From Capsicum annuum (taxonomy: Eukaryota > Streptophyta > Magnoliopsida > Solanales > Solanaceae): a stretch of DNA of 64,000 nucleotides. The notes under the pieces are model-generated. The model was not told where the DNA came from. It was given only the letters and a program-made list of their open reading frames with translations, and made no database searches. The position numbers and the translations under genes were made by a program. Numbering within the stretch: the stretch's first letter is position 1; each line of letters opens with the position of its first letter. Below are positions 59,277 to 64,000 of the stretch, piece by piece. The stretch lies in assembly GCF_002878395.1 (NCBI RefSeq), contig NC_061111.1, forward strand, positions 21,536,901-21,600,900. The letters are read 5' to 3'.

Positions 59277-62200
59277 CTATAATTTGGAAGTTAAGAAGTT
59301 CCTCAACTCTTTTCTAAGAATCTTTCCAGCTGCAGATCTTGGTATCCAAGCTCCGAAGTAAACTTTTCTAATCTTCTTGTATGGTGCAACCTGTTATAAA
59401 GAATATGAAGCGATCAGCAATTGAAGCACTTATATACCAAAAATTTGCGATCTTGAAAATCATAAAATTAGCCATGTCATACAAGTATTGAGACGAAAGA
59501 CTCGTTGCCAGATTAAACAAAGGGAATAACACAAAGAAACCCAAAAAAACACACGGTGAAGCTGATTATTTTACCTGCTTAGAAACAAAGTCGATTACAT
59601 CTGTTTGGGAAAGTGCACACCCATCTCTCTTGGCGACAAATGCAACTGGAATTTCTCCAGCTTCCTCATCTCTGGCCCTGAAAAAGTAGAATAACAACAA
59701 AGTGGGTGAAAGCTAGCAACCTGACCATGCTAAGAGTGGCAGAAAGAAATGAAATTATGCAATCATTCAAAGATCAGCATGGATGATTTAGTGATAAAGA
59801 ACCAAGGACAGTAAAGGAAAAGCTCCTTTTGGTATGGTTTGGAACATTCCGATGATTCGCTATCTTTCATGATCGTATAAACCAGTGACACTGCTCGATC
59901 TAGGTACAAAGTGATTGGAGCATAACTTACTACATCAGTCTAGACAACAAAAAGATGTGCAGGACTACCAGATATACTCTCAGCCAAATTGGTATTAGCA
60001 GCAGGAAATCAAAATTTCTTCAGTAATTCAAGCAAGAGCTTCTACCGCGAATTCTGTTTTAAGGAAGTTCACTATCACGGTTTCCACATGAAGGAACAGT
60101 TAGATGTGATTGAGAAATAAGTTTACACCCATTCATGCTTTTATCAGGCATTAGATGTTGATATCCATTTTCCCTAGTGAGTCACCTTTATTTTGGATTT
60201 TTCATATTTCACATTCCCTTCTTAGGAATGAAATTCAGTGTCATCGAAATGGTATCTATGGAGGATGAAATAAGGACTTATGTTCAAAGTACATGTATTC
60301 CTCTTAACAGGTTTCCATCAATATCTGAAGCACGATTCAAGCTTACCCTATTACTGCAGCATCAATGATATCTGGATGTGAGACTAATACAGATTCTAAA
60401 TCAGCAGGAGCTATCTGCAAATTTATACACCGAAAGAGAATCCATCCATCAATCTCAACAAAAAATTTTAAAAGAATGACTGAATTGAAAATGCAAGCGT
60501 CAGTTCTCTTGGTAAATTCTCTGATGCTACTCAAACGTTGAAGCACTGAGAAGATATTGATCAATGAGCTACAAGTCAGATCTATATTCATGATGAAATA
60601 TAAGATACCAGAAGCAGCATAACAAGTTTCAGATCTCAGAAAATAGGCAAGAACTCCAATAGAAGACATTGAAAGATCTACCTGGAAGCCCTTGTATTTG
60701 ATAGTCTCTTTCAGACGATCAATGACATAAAGATATCCTTCTTCATCAAAGTACGCAATATCACCGCTGTGGAGCCAACCATTGTCATCAATCGTAGACT
60801 TAGTACACTCTAAGTTATTCAAGTATCCTGGAAATTGAAGCCACGTACAAAAATTTTACTTACTGTTTAGAGTAGTAAAGTCAAAACAAGATATACGGCT
60901 GGCATTCGGCGCTAACTTTGCAAATAGGCTTTTGTTAAGCATTAGCCTAAATAATATCACACACATCAGAGATACATGATGGTTACATGAGCTAACATTT
61001 TCACACTTTTTCACCTAAAATCTTTTGAAAATCTAAGGATGATGCACATACACCAGGAAACATGACAAAATTTAGACGCTAAGAAAATTTTCTGATGACT
61101 TAAGCATTTAGCAGCACAAAGAGCATTTCAGTATCTTCAGATAACTAGAACATACCTTTCATTACACCAGGTCCACAAAGCCAGAGCTCACCCATGCTGT
61201 TGGGAGGTAAGGGTGAACCGGTGATCCAATCCACTACTTTAGCTTGCATATTTGGAGCTAGAAGTCCTACCGAAGAATAATTATGCAGCTTTTCAGTATT
61301 GTAACCACGTGTTCCAACAGCAGTTGACTCAGTCATGCCATATCCCTGGACAACAAATTATGACATATTTTCCTGAGAAGTGAAAGCAAAACATACAACA
61401 GAAAATTTTGCCACTTCCATCGCTTTGGATGAGTAATGCATTCTCCAAGTTTGCAATATTCTAGCACATCTCCAATCGCCATTTGGCTCACAGGACAGTA
61501 AAATCAGAAGAAGAAGCAATCATTTCTTTTTGAAGGGTTCAACTGAGATAAAGAGCTTCGATTAGAGTCATACCTAGAGCTAAAACATCATACAGACCTA
61601 TAGAATTTTTTCCTAATGCATGCTTTAAAAGATGAGGGCAGGTAACATGATTTCATCCGTATCAAATAGAACAAAAATGAAAAAAGGAAGTTAAGCAGAT
61701 CAAAGAGTGTAATTAGACATTTATACTTTGAACTAACTAGCAACTTTGTCTTTCCAAAATGGTAGCTACCTTGACGTATATGGTAAGATGCATCCAATTG
61801 ACAGTCAAGGATCTAGGGGACGTACCTGAATGAAATCAACATTGGGTAGAGTGTGAACAAAGTCTTCAATGGTTTTCGTGGTTATGGGAGCTGCACCGCA
61901 TGAAACCTGTTTCAAGCTCTTCAGTTTGCTCGAAGCACCATCCTTTGCTTTTCTAGTCAATGCTATTAGCAAAGGCGGGACTGCGGGGAAATGAGTAACG
62001 CCATATGTTTCAATAGCTTTCACCATCTCATTAGCATCAAATTTTCTCATAACAACGATAGTAGTTCCCAACGACAACAACCCCATCGCAAACAGAGAAA
62101 GCCCATACACATGAAACATTGGCGCAATCGCCAAATACACATTCTCAGTACTCAAATATTCATACTGAGAAGATTCAAACCTCACAAAAAGTTCCACCAT

Positions 62201-62920
62201 TGCTATCAAATTCCCATGAGTCAAAACAACGCCTTTACTCGCACCCGTAGTACCAGAGGAGTACAGAATTACTGCTGTATCTTGCTGACTTATTCTAGGC
62301 CTCAAATCCCAATTGGGATGACATGTAACCAGCTCATAAAAAACAGAACTTTCACCACCATTTGAACCAGAAACCAAAATTTCAGGGACCCCTATAACAG
62401 GAACATCTAAAGTACACAACTTATCAACTTTATCACTACAAGTAAATACTAAACTCACACCACAATCAAGAACTTGCTTCTTTATCTCTAACAAACTACT
62501 TAAAGGATTCATAGTAGTTACAACAGCACCAATGATCAAAGCACCTAACAAAACAACAGGAAAATAAATGGAATTTGGAAGGAGAATCAAAACAACATCA
62601 CCTTTTACAACACCCCTTTTGTGTAAACCACTAGCCATAGACTTAACCATAGGATAAAGCTCTTCATAAGAAACTGAAATACCAGATATGGAGTCCACAA
62701 GTGCACAAACCCCACCATGTTTATGAGAAAAAATGAAGGAAACAACATCAAGAAAAGGGTCTTCTGGCAATTTTACAGAAGGGTGTTTGCTGGTATATAC
62801 ACCTGTTTCAGCACAGTACCAATGGATTTTAGAAGGGTTTCTCTCAACTTCACCATTACCACCTTTTTTTTCACCTTCAGTGGAATTGGAGTTAAAATGG
62901 GGTTTCAAGAAAGTTGTCAT
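59277..62920 (-). CDS. Peroxisomal 4-coumarate-CoA ligase-like protein (6 exons)
   Basis: Exons 61826-62920, 61156-61345, 60682-60827, 60347-60414, 59575-59677 and 59277-59390 join in phase to 571 residues with no stop. It is an ANL adenylating enzyme: P-loop [17 protein letters not shown] (221-237), [14 protein letters not shown] (366-379), motif [54 protein letters not shown] and the C-terminal catalytic lysine in [11 protein letters not shown]. It ends in SKL, a type-1 peroxisome signal. The whole protein is most like Arabidopsis At4g19010, a peroxisomal ligase that activates p-coumarate with ATP and CoA for the ubiquinone ring. That role is inferred from family resemblance; related ligases act on jasmonate precursors. 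I took the ATG at 62918-62920 because it follows a TATA box by about 65 nt. Confidence 0.92.
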
Positions 62921-64000
62921 TTTGATAACAAGAAAAAGGGGTTAATAAGTCTTAGTACACAAAATCAAGAAAACCCCATATTGCATTTATATAGAACCAA
63001 AAAAGCTATTGTTAAATTTGTTAGCTTATTAGGTAGTAATAATAGCAAAAAAACTGCTAAGAATGTTTGCAATTTGATGATTGAATTAGGAAATTTAATA
63101 ACAGAAATTGATTAGTCACCATTATGGAATAACTTGGGAAGAGTAGGATTCAACTGTTTTTTGTTGATTATGATTTTCTTGGTGTTTTGTTGTAAGCTAC
63201 CCAAATAGTTGCTTCAAATTACATTAGTATGGAAGCCACAAGCCTTGCTTTATAAGTTGTAAACCAACATTTGGAATGAGAAAAATGAGTCAAAGGACCA
63301 AATCTCCACTAAAGAAAAGAAAAGGGGACAAGTCGCTCCAACAAATTTATTAAAAAAAAAAGATACGTCTGTTTTAACAAATGGAATAGTTATTGGACAA
63401 CTATATCAATTATCACAACTTTGTACAGTTATTAAATAACTTTGATAGTTGTTAAATAACTTTGTAAAGTTGTCAAAAAATTACGAAAGTTATTCTACAA
63501 TTGCAATAAGTTATTCGGACGAAAAAACTTTAAAAAAAAATTATCTCTCCCACCTAATTTAAAAAACTTAAAGACTCCTACTTAATTGGATAATTTCTTT
63601 GTCCATTTTGAATGGTATGTTGCCTTTATTTTTAAATAAGTGATGTTTTTAACTTGATCGCATCTCTTTGAAAAATATATAAAAAAAAAAGTAGAAAGTG
63701 TTTTTAACACACCTTAGGTGCATATTTACTTGTTTTTTTTTATAATCTTGGTGTTCGAAATAGCTTGCATACCTCAATTAATTTTATTGGATACCTTATC
63801 ATTTTTCACCAACAATAGATATTAGATAATTCTGTCCACCTAGTATTTGTCTCTGTTGATCTTTAATTATCCATATGACTTAAGAAAATCAATATCCAAC
63901 AATACTTGTTGAATTTAAAAAATTAACGGGTAATTTATCCATGGAAAAAAGCATGTTTACCCCCCTAAACTTATCACGAAAGTTTACTTTAACCATTAAA
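62921..64000. promoter_or_regulatory. CoA ligase promoter and flank; short repeats
   Basis: A TATA box (TATATAAAT on the minus strand, 62985-62993) lies about 65 nt before the ATG. Beyond it the DNA is AT-rich. At 63380-63520 there are four or five degenerate copies of a unit like 'gttattaaataactttgata'. No gene is seen to the window end. Confidence 0.6.

Overview
This is a nuclear genomic window from a flowering plant, almost certainly a Solanaceae species. Genes are split by canonical introns, the intergenic DNA is AT-rich, and the repeats (TS/Au-like retroposons, CACTA, gypsy and copia remnants, DUF1985/Ulp1-type transposon genes) are of kinds familiar from pepper, tomato and potato. The DUF1985/Ulp1-type gene near the left end looks most like pepper (Capsicum), but the genus cannot be fixed from sequence alone. 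Only three genes look functional: a CYP71D-type cytochrome P450 (+, 20655-22557), the chloroplast glycolate/glycerate translocator PLGG1 (-, 34243-38922) and a peroxisomal 4-coumarate-CoA ligase-like enzyme (-, 59277-62920). For all three I could place every exon with phases that agree.

Layout. 1-8 kb: LTR remnants, a 71-bp palindrome, a broken DUF1985/Ulp1-like transposon gene between two arrays of palindromic minisatellite, copia gag and LINE remnants, and a decayed P450 start. 8.1-18.8 kb: one degenerate CACTA (En/Spm) transposon with recognisable ends and subterminal repeats, a 76-bp tandem array, broken TNP2-like and second-ORF genes, and a captured cytochrome b561 exon. 18.8-25.2 kb: LINE and LTR scraps, foldback MITEs on both sides of the P450 gene, a triplicated P450 promoter segment, and a MULE-like element with a G-rich core and a perfect 10-bp target duplication. 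25.2-33.5 kb: a tandem duplication with a Harbinger-type MITE in one copy only, a composite pseudogene of aconitase plus adenylosuccinate synthetase exons, and a third P450 start. 34-39 kb: PLGG1, whose first intron is nearly all nested MITEs. 39-53.5 kb: a gypsy retroelement on the minus strand, truncated at its 3' end and split between gag and pol by a non-coding LTR element. 53.5-59.2 kb: a composite retroposon, a 2-kb foldback element, a second gypsy LTR in inverted orientation with its own insertion, and a SINE. 59.3-63 kb: the CoA ligase.

The three intact genes serve separate pathways: specialised terpenoid-type oxidation, photorespiration, and peroxisomal activation of a phenylpropanoid acid (probably for the ubiquinone ring). 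Nothing suggests a gene cluster. The structure that ties the left half together is a decayed tandem P450 family: three same-strand copies of the same promoter plus start region at about 13-kb spacing, only one complete, with transposons filling the spaces. Two 100-N gaps are present; one is flanked by the same 126-bp sequence on both sides and is probably an assembly artefact.
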